From Klebsormidium nitens (lineage: Eukaryota > Streptophyta > Klebsormidiophyceae > Klebsormidiales > Klebsormidiaceae), in NCBI GenBank assembly GCA_000708835.1, contig DF237361.1, positions 18,789 through 82,788 on the forward strand: a stretch of 64,000 bases of DNA. Reading direction: 5' to 3'. The translations under genes were made by a program, and so were the position numbers. Below, piece after piece: positions 25,261-36,100 of the stretch; within the stretch, counting starts at the first letter, position 1; each line of letters begins with the position of its first letter. Under the pieces are notes generated by a model. That model had not been told where the DNA came from. It searched no databases and was given only the letters and a program-made list of their open reading frames with translations.

Positions 25261-27656
25261 CTACTCTTCGAAGATGGCAGTGGGATCCGACAGACTCATT
25301 GTGTACAGGGTAATCCCGCCATCCACAGGGATGTTCACCCCGCACATGTACTGAGAAGCCTTCTCGCTGGCCAGCAACAGCAACACGCCCATCATGTCAC
25401 GCTCAGGATCCCCGTACCTGCGTTTAGAAGCCAGGGTTTCGATTGGAGCAACCGCAGAACGTTTCCCGCAACTGACTGACATCTCACGATGAATACTTCT
25501 TGATGTACTTCACGTCCCCAAATGGTGTGATAGCTATGCAAGAAGCCATATCTGTACTTCACAGACCGCCTTTTGCCACTGCTTTTCGGCTTCACGGGTT
25601 CACTGAGAGTTCACTGTGAAGACGTGCTCTACGACAGGCCATACATTTCAACGATAACCAGCATGAAAATAAGGTTGCTAGGTGAGGAAAACGATTTATG
25701 GTGGCAAACACAAAGGCACAGTATACCAACAAACTAGGTTGAGGCAGAATCCTCACCGCTTGCACGGGATGGCCTTCTGTGCCTTCTCCTTGTTAGGGGA
25801 GTTGACCAGCTTGTCGCTCATGGGGCTGGGAAACACGCCTGGCGCAATTGAGTTGACGTTGATCCCCTTGGGGGCCAGCTCAACGGCCATGGCCCTGCAA
25901 AACAACATGGGCCAGTAGCACACATGATGCGAGTTCCTGAAACTTCCCTTCGTTCTTGACAAACAATGCTAAAGAGCGCGGAGGCTCTCTATATGCGCTC
26001 CGAAACTGATTGGCATGCTTCCCATGCGCACGAAGATGACCATACCTTGGAGACTGGAACATCAACTACGATTGGTCACCACCTGTCCACCTGAGAAGCT
26101 AATCCAACACTAGAAAGCGGCTTCTACCTTTGATAGTGAGATTGCTCAAAGCAATGCTTGGCAGGGGGGTCTGCGCTTCAGTTAATGAGAGTTGCTTGAA
26201 TGTACTGTTGCCACATAACTTGAGAATTGCTTGAATGTACTGTTGCCACATAACTTGGCTTTCAAGCCAGTCTTGCAGGGGGGTCATACCTTGTAAGCTG
26301 AATCACCGCAGCCTTAGACGCAGAGTAGATAGCCTGGCCCTTCTGGACCAGCTCCCCCCCAGCAATCGAGCTGGTGTTGATGATGCGTCCCTTAATGCCA
26401 TTGTCCACCATGAGCTTAGCGACGGCCTGTGCTGTGAAGTACAGCCCGCGCACGTTGGTGCTGAAGACCTTGTCGAAGTCGTCCTGGCTGTCCTTCAAAA
26501 GGCCAGCCCCAGTTGCAAAGCCAGCATTGTTCAACTGCACACAAATTGTTTTGAGACACACGTTCACAACAGGTGGAAACAGGGCAAAGCTGCTAGACGA
26601 GCAGCAGGAGCAGCAATTCTTCCTAACGCCCCTCATAAAAAGCTCATTGGCAGTGGCCTTGGATTTTGAACTTTGAACATTGGAGGGACTTGATCGAATG
26701 CATGTCCAATGATGTCTTGGAAACATTCATTCAATGGTCGAAAGCAATGCTGAGAACTTGATAGAGAGACTGCACACTCACCAAAATATCCAGGTGACCA
26801 TAGATGTTCCAAGCATCCTGAACTCCCTTTGCAACCTCTTCCTGGGGTCCGGAGACGTCCAACTGGATGGACTCTGCCTTTCCACCAAACTGCGTGATCT
26901 CCTGCAAAGGGATCAATGGAACGACAGGTGTTATGCAATATCCAACATCTTTTTAGATGATTTTTGCGGCTCAATTGGTGCATCTCCAGCACTTAGTATT
27001 CTTTGAGTAGCTGACTCCATTTTACCAACTCTTGATGGCCTCCGATTCTATCGTAACAATTTGTGTGTTCCTTATCCACGAGCTACGACGGTGCTAGCAA
27101 TGCTTGCTCGAAATAAACTCTTGGGCTACTATCACGTTGAACAGGTTTACCAGTATGAAGTTGAATAGTAAACCAATTGCAAAAGCAGATATGAAGGCCC
27201 CAGATCAAAAACCAGCTGTTTAGTACATGCTCATTAGTTCCTTACAAGGTTGTGGCAGGCTGATTCTGCATGGTTGATTTGACAAAACGTTTTAATGCAT
27301 AAATTGTCCAACATCCAGTAGATCCCATGATTAGACTGCTTCTGCTATTGAATGTGCTTGCATGTTTCATTTAAGAGCACTCCGCATTCAAGTACCACAT
27401 ACTGCTGGTGGGCTGGGCACAGCTAGGCTTGGAGAAAACGAGTTGCTGGATTGAAACAGATTCAAATGCTGACAGCACTTTGACTTACGTCCACCAGATC
27501 CTGCAGCTTTTCTTCACGCCGAGCTGCCAGAACCACCTTGGCGCCCTGGGTTGCCAGGAACACAGCAAAGCGCGACCCAATTCCAGAGGACGCGCCCGTC
27601 ACCAAGCACACCTGGTCCTTGATGGACATGAGATCGCTATAGTCTGGGGGAGCCAT
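25261..27656 (-). CDS. Classical short-chain dehydrogenase/reductase (SDR)
   Basis: Exons 27656-27489, 26901-26782, 26534-26290, 25894-25757, 25417-25261; 275 residues, the usual length for a classical SDR. The Rossmann cofactor motif TGASSGIG is at residues 20-27, NNAG at 98-101, and the catalytic Ser (151/152), Tyr166 and Lys170 are in NTSSIAGG and YSASK. The region after strand beta-2 (AARREEK) has basic residues, favouring NADP(H), though this is inference. There is no clear transit peptide or membrane segment, so it is probably cytosolic. The substrate cannot be told; fungal and plant relatives annotated as gluconate or 3-oxoacyl reductases look similar. The intron before the fourth exon contains a 31-bp tandem duplication. 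Confidence 0.92.
26192..26257 (-). repeat. 31-bp tandem duplication inside an SDR intron
   Basis: The segment starting TTGCTTGAATGTACTGTTGC at 26192-26222 is repeated exactly at 26227-26257 (period 35). The pair is flanked by two similar GCAGGGGGGTC words at about 26161 and 26275. It lies close to the donor of the intron 25895-26289. Confidence 0.9.
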
Positions 27657-28550
27657 TGTGAATGACACTAATCAGCACAGCTACGTAGGAAGGTGGGTTG
27701 AATCGCCGGCCTTTTTGTAAGCAGCAAGCTGAAAGCTTCGAAGAAGCAAACCTGATTAACCTCGTTTTCAAAGTGCTGAAAAGAACGCAGATGGAAATCT
27801 TGCAATTTCGTGTTTGTGGTCGAGACTGCAGGTCTTCCTCTCGAGCTGGCAGTCCGATCCCAGCCCTCTCTCCTGCTACAACACCCACATTGCAGCTGGT
27901 TGCGGACCTGGTTTCCATCTGCATGAGCCGCAGAGCGGTATGCATGTGAGGCTGCTTCTGGAACCGCTGCTTCTGTGGCTGCCTGCCCGTGTCGTCCTCC
28001 ATGGTTCCAACGTGGCGCTCTGATTCCGCCCTGATTCCCTTGCTGGACTGCAGCTCGCTATCCAGCTGGACTAGCCTCTTGCCAATGATCACTGATCCTT
28101 GAGCCGCAGCCAGCCGCAGCTACTACCGTAGCAACTTTTCCGGGCAGCATGCACAAACTCTCCATTTAAATTTAAACTGTGTTCAAAGGACCTAGGAGAC
28201 GGCAAGGCGCGACGATATCTCACTGGAGAACCGGCAGTGCGCAAGCGAACACGCCGGAGACCAGATGTGCTTGCGCGCATGTACCTAGTACCTATACAGT
28301 AGTCCCCTCTGTTTGTGAAACATCGCGCGTCTGACCATTGTCGCGCAGATGCATCGATGTTGCAGGCTGCCGGTTTTAAAATGTGAGTCTGTGGTAACAA
28401 AATGAATTTGGAAGGAGGCGTGAAAGGACGCTATATATTATACCAAGCCCAAGCCAAGACCAAGCCCCCCTGGCATTGGGAGCCATATGGCATTTTGAAG
28501 CAGCTTGTCCTCCCTACATAAACGCGAGTTGCTCAAATAGGCGGCCCAAA
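27657..28550. other. Divergent spacer between SDR and Rab escort protein genes
   Basis: About 0.9 kb containing both promoters. A short CCAAGCCC/CCAAGACC-like repeat lies just upstream of the REP start at about 28442-28468. No core promoter element can be fixed. Confidence 0.5.
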
Positions 28551-31500
28551 ATGGACGCAGATATTGACCCCAGTTCCTTTGACCTTGTGGTGGTCGGCAC
28601 GGGGCTCCCGGAGTCCATCATTGCAGGCGCTGCAGCGCAGGCGGGCAAGACCGTCCTCCACCTGGACCCAGCCGACAATTATGGTTCACACTGGGCCACC
28701 CTGCAACTGGACACGTTTGTGGAGTGGGCCAAGAGAGGCGGAGCAACGGCCCCTTTGAAATATGGGTCTGATGGGCCAGATTCTGGTAAGTTTCTAAAAG
28801 CTTCAGCCCTGGCATCAATCGATTTCATTCTCAACTGTAACGACGTTGTCCGCTTTGTCATATTCTTCATAGTTGCTTATTGAAATACTAGCAGCTGTGT
28901 GCACAACCTTGGTGCTAATCGGTGTCTACACCATCCTTCTGACACAACGTACACCGAGTTTCTCTAGGCGCAACCCTTGAACCCTTGGTTGCCAACCTTG
29001 ACTTTGCAGGAACGAATCCAACCCAAGCTCCCACAGCATCCGCCTGCCCTACAATGGAATCAGAACTAGAAGTTGTCCCTCTCGCTGCGTCTGCCCCAAT
29101 CTTCAGCGACTTCGCTTTACAAGTGGGAGATGCAGCAACGCACTTGGCCAATTGCGTGCTGCCCCCTGGCGTTGAAGCTCCCAAAAAGTATGGGGTGGAC
29201 CTCGCTGGGCCGCGGCTTGCTCTGGCGAGTGGGGCGGTCATTGACCTCTTGATCCAGTGTGGGGCGCACAACTACCTAGAGTTCAAGGTCAGCTGTCTCA
29301 CTGATCCTTCAACTTGAACAGCCCAGTCATCGTTTCACCCGGACAGCACGGGTAGTAAGCAAGATTGGGTACCTTGAAGTCCTCTCCTGGGAATCTTACA
29401 AGATTCTTATCATTGAGCTTGGATCTTTGTTTGACTCCAAGTATGGGTTCAACATGCGATTTGTGCTGTATACTAAGGACGTCGCTCGTAGCTCAAGCCT
29501 AAGTATCGGAGGCCGCTGCTCTGCTGCAGGCTGTGGAAGGCAGCTTCACCTGGCGCAACGGCCAGCTAGAGCCCGTCCCTTCTTCTCGTGCGGACGTGTT
29601 CAAGAGCCGCTCGCTGAGCCTGGTTGAGAAGCGGCACCTCACCAAGTTCTTCAAACTAGTGACTGAGAGCAACATCGAGAGGGATCCCTCTGACGGCGGG
29701 GATAGTGTGTCTGAAGAGGACCTGGACATGGCTTTTGGGGCCCTCCTGACCAAGCACAACCTGCCGCCGTCTATCAGACAGTACGTTTGCGCTCCTGCAA
29801 ATAATGAACGATTTGAATAATTTTGAATGATATCAGCGACCGCGGGTTTCAAGTAGTGCGTGCGCTTGAACAAACAGAGCTTTAGGACCTGCACTGTTCT
29901 GTCATCTGAGCACCCTCCTTTGGACATTTCGTTGGCACATCCGATGATTGTACATTACTGTTGGTGCTCTTCTGTGAGTATCAGAACATGTCTGTATCTT
30001 GTCTTCTTCCAGTCACTCTGCCGCCTCCATCTATGTGTTTCACGTTGTCGCAGGTCCCTGCTGTACTCTGTTGCCTTGCTCACCCACGACCAGGACAGTG
30101 GCCCCGCTGTTACTGCCCGGGAGGGCCTGCGTGCCATCACAGCCTACCTGCACTCCGTTGGAAGGCAAGCGTCTCTTGCTGGTCGCTCAACCAGTTCCTA
30201 GCCCTTGGTTCGAAATACCACCTGACAATCTATGCGGCCATGCATTTCTTTGCGTTTTCTGGGAGTCACCGTCCTCACCAAAGCATTTGGGTCCGTCCTC
30301 TTCGTCAAGCCAAATGGACTCAAGCTTGCTCGTCTTGTTTCTCTTTCACGATTCGAGCACTCCTCTTTCCAGGCTGACGAGTTGTCTTCGTCTGCCCACA
30401 GGTTCGGTCCTGGCGTTGGCGCCTTCCTGTATCCCCTGTACGGAAGCGGAGAGCTGCCCCAGGCCTTTTGCCGCATTGCTGCCGTCAAGGGCGCCCTCTA
30501 CGTGCTGCGGCGGGGCGTGCGCGCCCTTCTGCTCGACAAGGCCTCGCGCCGCCTCCGAGGCGTTGTCACGACCACCGGGCAATCGCTCCGCACGTCCAAA
30601 CTCGTCTCAGGGCCTGGGCTTCTCGAATCGCTCCCAAAAGCAGAGACGCAAGCTGAGTCTCTCGGGACCATTCCCTTGGAACTATATAACGGTACGACGA
30701 CGCCCTCAGAAGAGCGCTTCATCGCCCGCTTCGTTTGTATAACGGATACGCCCCTGACGCCCGGCCAGTCAAACATCCTCGTCACCTTTCCGTCCGGGTC
30801 GCTGTCCATGGCGCTGCCGGCGCATCCCGTGCGCGTTTTCCAGGCTGGGGAGAGTGCAGCCGTCGCTCCAGCGGGGCGCTTTTTGGTACAAGTTTCGACA
30901 ATTGGATCGGAGGGCCGCTCTGCTAGGGAGGACTTGCAACCCGTGGCCGAGGCCCTGTTCGAGACGAGAGGAGACGCGGACGAGGAAAGCGGACAGGGGG
31001 AAGAGGCCAGTAACAGGGCCTTGGAAGCAACTGATGAACAGGGAGCTTCGCGGGGGACCCGTGAGGCCGGAGGCGTTGGGGAACGGATTGAGCAAACGGG
31101 TAGCGATACGGCGGGGAATGGGGGAAGGCCTGCGGAGGAGAACGGGTCCTTCTCTTCAGGCTTAGGAGCAGCTTCTCCGGAGCCCAATTCTGGACCGACC
31201 CCTTCCCCCTTCAACGCGGATGTGCCGGGAAGCGGGGTCGCAGCCGAAGCGGGCATTTCCGGAACGGATGGGCAGCAAGTCCGGACGGTAGACGGTGCAA
31301 ATTCGGACGGTGCTGCTGCTCAAACGTCCGAATTTCGGAAGCCCAGGCTGCTCTGGTGTGTGTACTTCAAGCAGAGAGTTGCGGCGGGGCAAGAGGTGAG
31401 GGGCGCGACGGAGTGCTTCATAACTGTCTCGTCTCTGGTTGAGACATTTGGATGCATTTGTTCTTCAGAAGATTGCCTGGACCTCGTCGAGAATCTTTTG

Positions 31501-32292
31501 AGGGCAGGCCTTCGCAATCTAGAGCGTTGTTAGGTAGGAGAATAGACAGACATACACACTATCCGTTATCAATCCACGAGAACCTGAACTGGCGTTTCGG
31601 AATGTCAGAGGATCGGAAGTGGCACCTCTTCTTTCAAACTGTACAGTATGGGACCAAGGACAGACTTTGCGTTTAAGAGTCCCACAGTCCGGGCTTTTCC
31701 ACGACGTCGTGAAAGATGGCGAGCAGTTTCCCTGTCAGCATCCATGCTTGAAAAGGACAGGTCTTCTCTTCTTACGCAGCTAGCGGAAGGGGACATCTAC
31801 GTATGCGGCTCACCTGACGAAAGCCTCACGTATGGACACGTGGCGGAGGAGGCGGAAACGGTGAGCGCCAAACGAAGCGGAAGGAGTCTCTGCTACGCTG
31901 CCAGACGACCTTGAGTGCGCAACGTTCTTCTCTACTCATCAAGTCAAAGGCGGCCGGCTTGAAAGGAACGTGGCAATAATGAAACTCAACCTCCAAATAA
32001 GATTCTTCCAAGGACCCCTGGTCAAACGTGCTCGTCAGCCCCGGTTTTGCTACGAGAGCAGCGCCTCTTTCGACTTGGAGCTGCGCTTGTACTTAGTATG
32101 GCAAATTCCAATCTTCATCTGGAACCGCTGTCCTTACACGCTTTTCAGGAGTATCTGCGGCGTCTTCTTTTGGCTGATGGGTGTTCCTCCTTCCCCCAGG
32201 CTTTTAAGCGGCTGTTCCCAGACCTACCGTACTACCCTCCTCAAGCTCCGGAGCCGGAAGAAGCGCCCGACGAAGACGAGGCCGCGGAGTGA
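28551..32292 (+). CDS. REP: Rab escort protein (REP, component A of Rab geranylgeranyl transferase)
   Basis: Presents newly made Rab GTPases to geranylgeranyl transferase II and delivers them to membranes. Exons 28551-28785, 28968-29287, 29530-29780, 30054-30164, 30402-31395, 31780-31860, 32200-32292; 694 residues. The FAD-fold N-terminus of the GDI/REP family is clear (VVVGTGLPESIIAGAAA, LHLDPADNYGSHWA), followed by YGVDLAGPRLALASG, FGPGVGAFLYPLYGSGELPQ, KGALYVLRRGV and a C-terminal IYVCGSPD. REP is preferred over Rab-GDI because of the divergent, longer middle and low-complexity insert (about 30960-31345). The intron 30165-30401 starts with GC. The second-exon acceptor could instead be at 29010; both keep the frame. 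Convergent with PARN. Confidence 0.92.
30165..30401 (+). other. GC-AG intron in REP
   Basis: The exon ends GTTGGAAG and is followed by GCAAGC, the consensus of non-canonical GC donors. Joining here to the CAG acceptor at 30401 gives phase 2 on both sides and restores the conserved LHSVGR-FGPGVGAFLYPL. The nearest GT donors give the wrong phase. Confidence 0.8.
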
Positions 32293-32358
32293 CGGAGCTG
32301 GAGGCACGGCTCTGGCCTGCCACATGACTAGTGCATCTTGCATAACGGGCAGGATGTG

Positions 32359-32400
32359 GAATAAGCACGCATTCTCACTTGAATAAGCACGCATTCTCAC
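32359..32400 (+). repeat. Direct repeat of 20 bp, 22-bp period
   Basis: GAATAAGCACGCATTCTCAC occurs at 32359-32378 and again at 32381-32400, about 70 bp after the REP stop codon and so probably in its 3' untranslated region. Confidence 0.9.
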
Positions 32401-32801
32401 GCAGCTTCGTCTCTCCTTTGAGGAAGACATCCGGTGAGGAGTTTGAGCGCAAAAAAGGGGTCGGTGATGTATGCGTACCGCACATGTTGCAAGCAACCGT
32501 GCATTTAAGGCGAAGACTCATGACAGCGGAGTGATGCATGTCGGAAATATAGTTGAGGATATGCAAAGCACCCCAAACGCCGTGTATGGCAATTAAGATT
32601 GCTACATTAGTGGCTCTGGCAGTCTGGTCTATATTCTGATGTACTTAGTACTCAACCACCTTGAAATCATTTACCCCAATTTCAATTGGTGTCTGGATCC
32701 TGCACACGTGCCAGGCGGGCCATGCGCGCTGCATCCTTAAGGAACCGTCCCTTCCCTCCCTCCTTGATACCTGCCACGCTAGCGCGAGCACGCGTGCGCA
32801 T

Positions 32802-32833
32802 GTAATGATTGTCGTGCACTGGACAATCATTAC
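32802..32833. repeat. Perfect 12-bp inverted repeat with 8-base loop
   Basis: GTAATGATTGTC at 32802-32813 is the exact reverse complement of 32822-32833; the spacer itself contains GTGCAC. It could fold as a hairpin in RNA or be a palindromic binding site between the two convergent genes. Confidence 0.85.
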
Positions 32834-33143
32834 GGGCATGAGCCCCAATGTGCCACGCTGCCGGCTGGCCAGGCATGCATGTCCGTCAATTCCAATCTAG
32901 TTCAGTGACGTCCGCCCGTGGGTATAGGTGGGCCATACTAGGCCTCAATACAAATCCTGTCATGGTCCGACTGTGGTGAACAGAGCTGCTTATCGATATC
33001 AATAACGGTTTCGATCACGTCTGGCATGACATCCTGACTTTAAGCGTCAGGGGTTCACATGCAGTACTGCTCACTTTTCTGTGGTGATCATCGCTATCCT
33101 GTAGCGGGCACGGTAAGATGCATGAGGTGCAATGGCAACCTCG

Positions 33144-36100
33144 TTATGACGATGTTCGCGAGAATACACCATACAAAGGGTTCGACTGTGTTGCGACCTG
33201 CTTCTCTTTCAAGCCTTTCCTTTTCTCCTTTCTCTGCCCCGACGTTGCATCCGGTTGCAACTGCGTTTCATCTTGCTCCTTTCTCGTGGTTCCGCTCTCT
33301 TCCTCTGATTGCACCTCGGGTCTCAATCGCGTTCTAACTTCCTCCACTCCCGTGGTCTCGCGGTCCTTCTTTCTTCCCACCATCAAGTTCACCTCGCTTT
33401 TCAACTGCAATCCATCATTTGTGCCCCCGCTTGTGTCCCTTCTCCACACACGCCTCGTGTCAGGTGTCGACCGCTTGTCAACCTGCTCCCCTCCACCAGT
33501 TTCGCTCGGGTCGTCCCGCGACGCCCACTTTCCCTTCACTCGCCGCGCCGACCGGGGATCCACGCCCGCCTGCTCCCTCCTCAGCAGCGGCTTCGCCGGG
33601 TCCAGGCCCAGCCACGTGGCAGCCTGCGTGAAGGTGGGCGCCGTGATCCCGGACTGGCACACCTCCGCAAACGTGCCGTACGTCTCCACTTTGGCGACCA
33701 CCTCCCGCCCCGGTTCCAACTCCAGCGTCGCTCGCCCGCCGCAGCCCAGCTGACCCTGCAATCTCAGGGCCGCCTCCCAGTACGCATCCGCCAATTCAAC
33801 GCTCGGAAATTGCACGAGCGCCGCGCGCGCGTCGAGGCGGCCGATCTTGTGGCCCGCCTGCCCCTGCTCCGCCGCGATCGCGTCGCGGATCTGCTCGTCC
33901 GAGAGCGTGTCCGGAAACGCCCACAGGAGCAGGACGTCCGGGCGGTGCTGGGCCCACTTGCCGCGGTGCATGGCGTCGTGCTCGGCGCGGCACGCGCGCA
34001 CGTGGCCGTTCCGCAGCAGGCTGAAGGACGCGCGCGTGTTGTGGATCATACCAGCGTACAGCAAGTTGGCGGTCCTGGGGGAAGACGCGGGATGATGATT
34101 GGGCCAGGACTTGTGAGCTGCAGGATTAGTAAGCTAACCACCCCAGAATCTGTGGGGTTGGTTTGAGGGTTTCAGGTGGGTCCGGTTGTGAGGCAGATTC
34201 ATCTTGGAAATGGGCTTTAGCGTTTGCTAGCAGCCTTCAATACTGAGGCTCACTGTTGCTAGGATCCGGCCTTCTTACAGGCGGCAGCGAGATGGGCTGG
34301 AATGAACAATAACAAAAGCGATGCAGGCGCAAGGATGACCGGCCCCGGAAGACAACGTCGGAAGTCACTGCCAAACCAGATACAAAAACGTACAACGATT
34401 GCGAAGCCGGCTTGAGAGTAAGGCAATGCTGCAGCTTCGAGCAGCCCGCCGATGATCCCTTTCTGCGGCGAGGATGGTGATGATGATGATGGAAAAAACA
34501 AAAGAAAAAAAAGGAAAGAGAAAAAAAGATGGTCTGAGCCTCGGGCCCGGTGGGCTCACGCGGCAAGCTGCTTCAGCGGCTCCGTCGCGTCCCGTCCTTT
34601 CCCGGATCTTCCGGAGCCGTCCTCCGCGTTCTGTCGCGGCGCCCACATACTGTGCCGCCCTTGGGTCAGTTCGGGCAGGCGGCGCAGCTCGCCGGGCTCG
34701 ACGCCCCGCCGCTTGGCCAGCCGCGCAAACAGCAGGCCCGCGGCGAACGCGTCCAAACCGCCGTCGTGCTTCGCGGTGCCCGAACGCATAGCCGGGGACG
34801 GCAGGTCGGGCAGGCTGAACAAGGGGACGTCACGTAACGTCAGCGAGAAATGAACAGCTTGCAAGGATTGGGGAAGGAGTCGAGCTCACTTGACGACTGC
34901 AGAATGTGTGATCGCATCAGTATCAGATGTTAGGAAAGCCCTGCTTGCCAGCTGTACTGGCGGTATCAACCGTGAACGACAGAAGTCCAAGCGGCCATCC
35001 TGGAAAGAACAACTGCTCGTGACACGATATCGTTCGCGTCAGAAGAAAAGCGCAGTACGTGATCAGGTTCAGGCGCAGACGAAGCAGCTCACTTTTCAAA
35101 GCCTTTCGCTTTCTTGACCGGTACGTCGTAGTCGTTGGTCCGCTTGAACAGGTGGTACAGGCTGGTGAACTTGCCCCAGCCGTCGGCCATGCCGTCGCTG
35201 AACACCATGTGCTTGGTGTCGAAGAGGGCCGGGAACCGGGAGCGCACTTCCGCGGAGAACTCTGGCGGGGTGGGCGGCACGCCGGGACCGAACTTATCCA
35301 AAATGTGCATCAGATCTGCGCGGGAATTGGAAGCAGAGGTCACCCCGAGCAACGCCGCCCGATGGTGGTTTGGCTAGCGCTCTTCGGTACGGCAATCTGA
35401 AAGCATTTGTATCATGCGCTTGTCGAAGCTTCTGAGTGCGAAGCGAAGCGTCTGTTTTCTGGAACCGCACCGACTAAGACTTTCCTCTACCTCTCACGCA
35501 GTGCTTTGTCGCCAGGCCGCTGAAGGACACCCCACAGACTCGCAGCGATCGACGAGGGCACACTGATGCTGAACAAGAAGCGCCTTCACACTTTCACTGC
35601 GACTGCGTTTACCCCCTTACCGTTTCACCCTTTCCTCTAGCTCTCCTGCGCTTCTTGGTCACCAGGCGGCTTACGCAAGCCCGCAGGTTCACAGCAATAG
35701 CTCAAGACACACTGGTGTTGCTCTCTCAAATCATTGCAAGTGCGCGCCTCGCCTCACCAAGCATGCAGTTATGGCCCACAAGGAAGGCGGGCCCCCCTGC
35801 CAGCTCCTCGACGACCCGCTTGAACCCGGCGTTTTTGTCTATGTACGCCTGGGTCTGCGCCTCGATCTCTGTTCGCAGCCGCGCTTCCTGTGCGGTTTTC
35901 TCTTCTTCGCTCTCCGCGTATACAATCTCCAGCGTGCATCTCAACTTGGCTTCCGTGCCGGCCCCCATCTCGTAGGTGTGCGCGGCGGCATCGTTCAAAG
36001 TGACCGGCACTACCATCGGGAAGAGACGGCGCAGGGCCTGGGTGGGGCAGAAGCATCCAAGAAGTCAGTTTGCGGGCTTTGTGCCTTAGTTAGCATGAGG

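Larger units (their letters stand above)
32293..33143. other. Intergenic gap between convergent REP and PARN genes
   Basis: About 0.85 kb, non-coding. It holds a 20-bp direct repeat (32359-32400) and a perfect 12-bp inverted repeat (32802-32833), plus TGCATG-type words near 32870. Confidence 0.6.

Noticed and set aside
30498-31256. 252-codon minus-strand frame
   Set aside because: Mirror of the large REP exon; low-complexity translation and no splice context.
34815-34864. Upstream extension of a PARN exon (frame open to 34864)
   Set aside because: No acceptor there gives the phase needed by the preceding exon; the acceptor at 34815 does and joins a conserved part.
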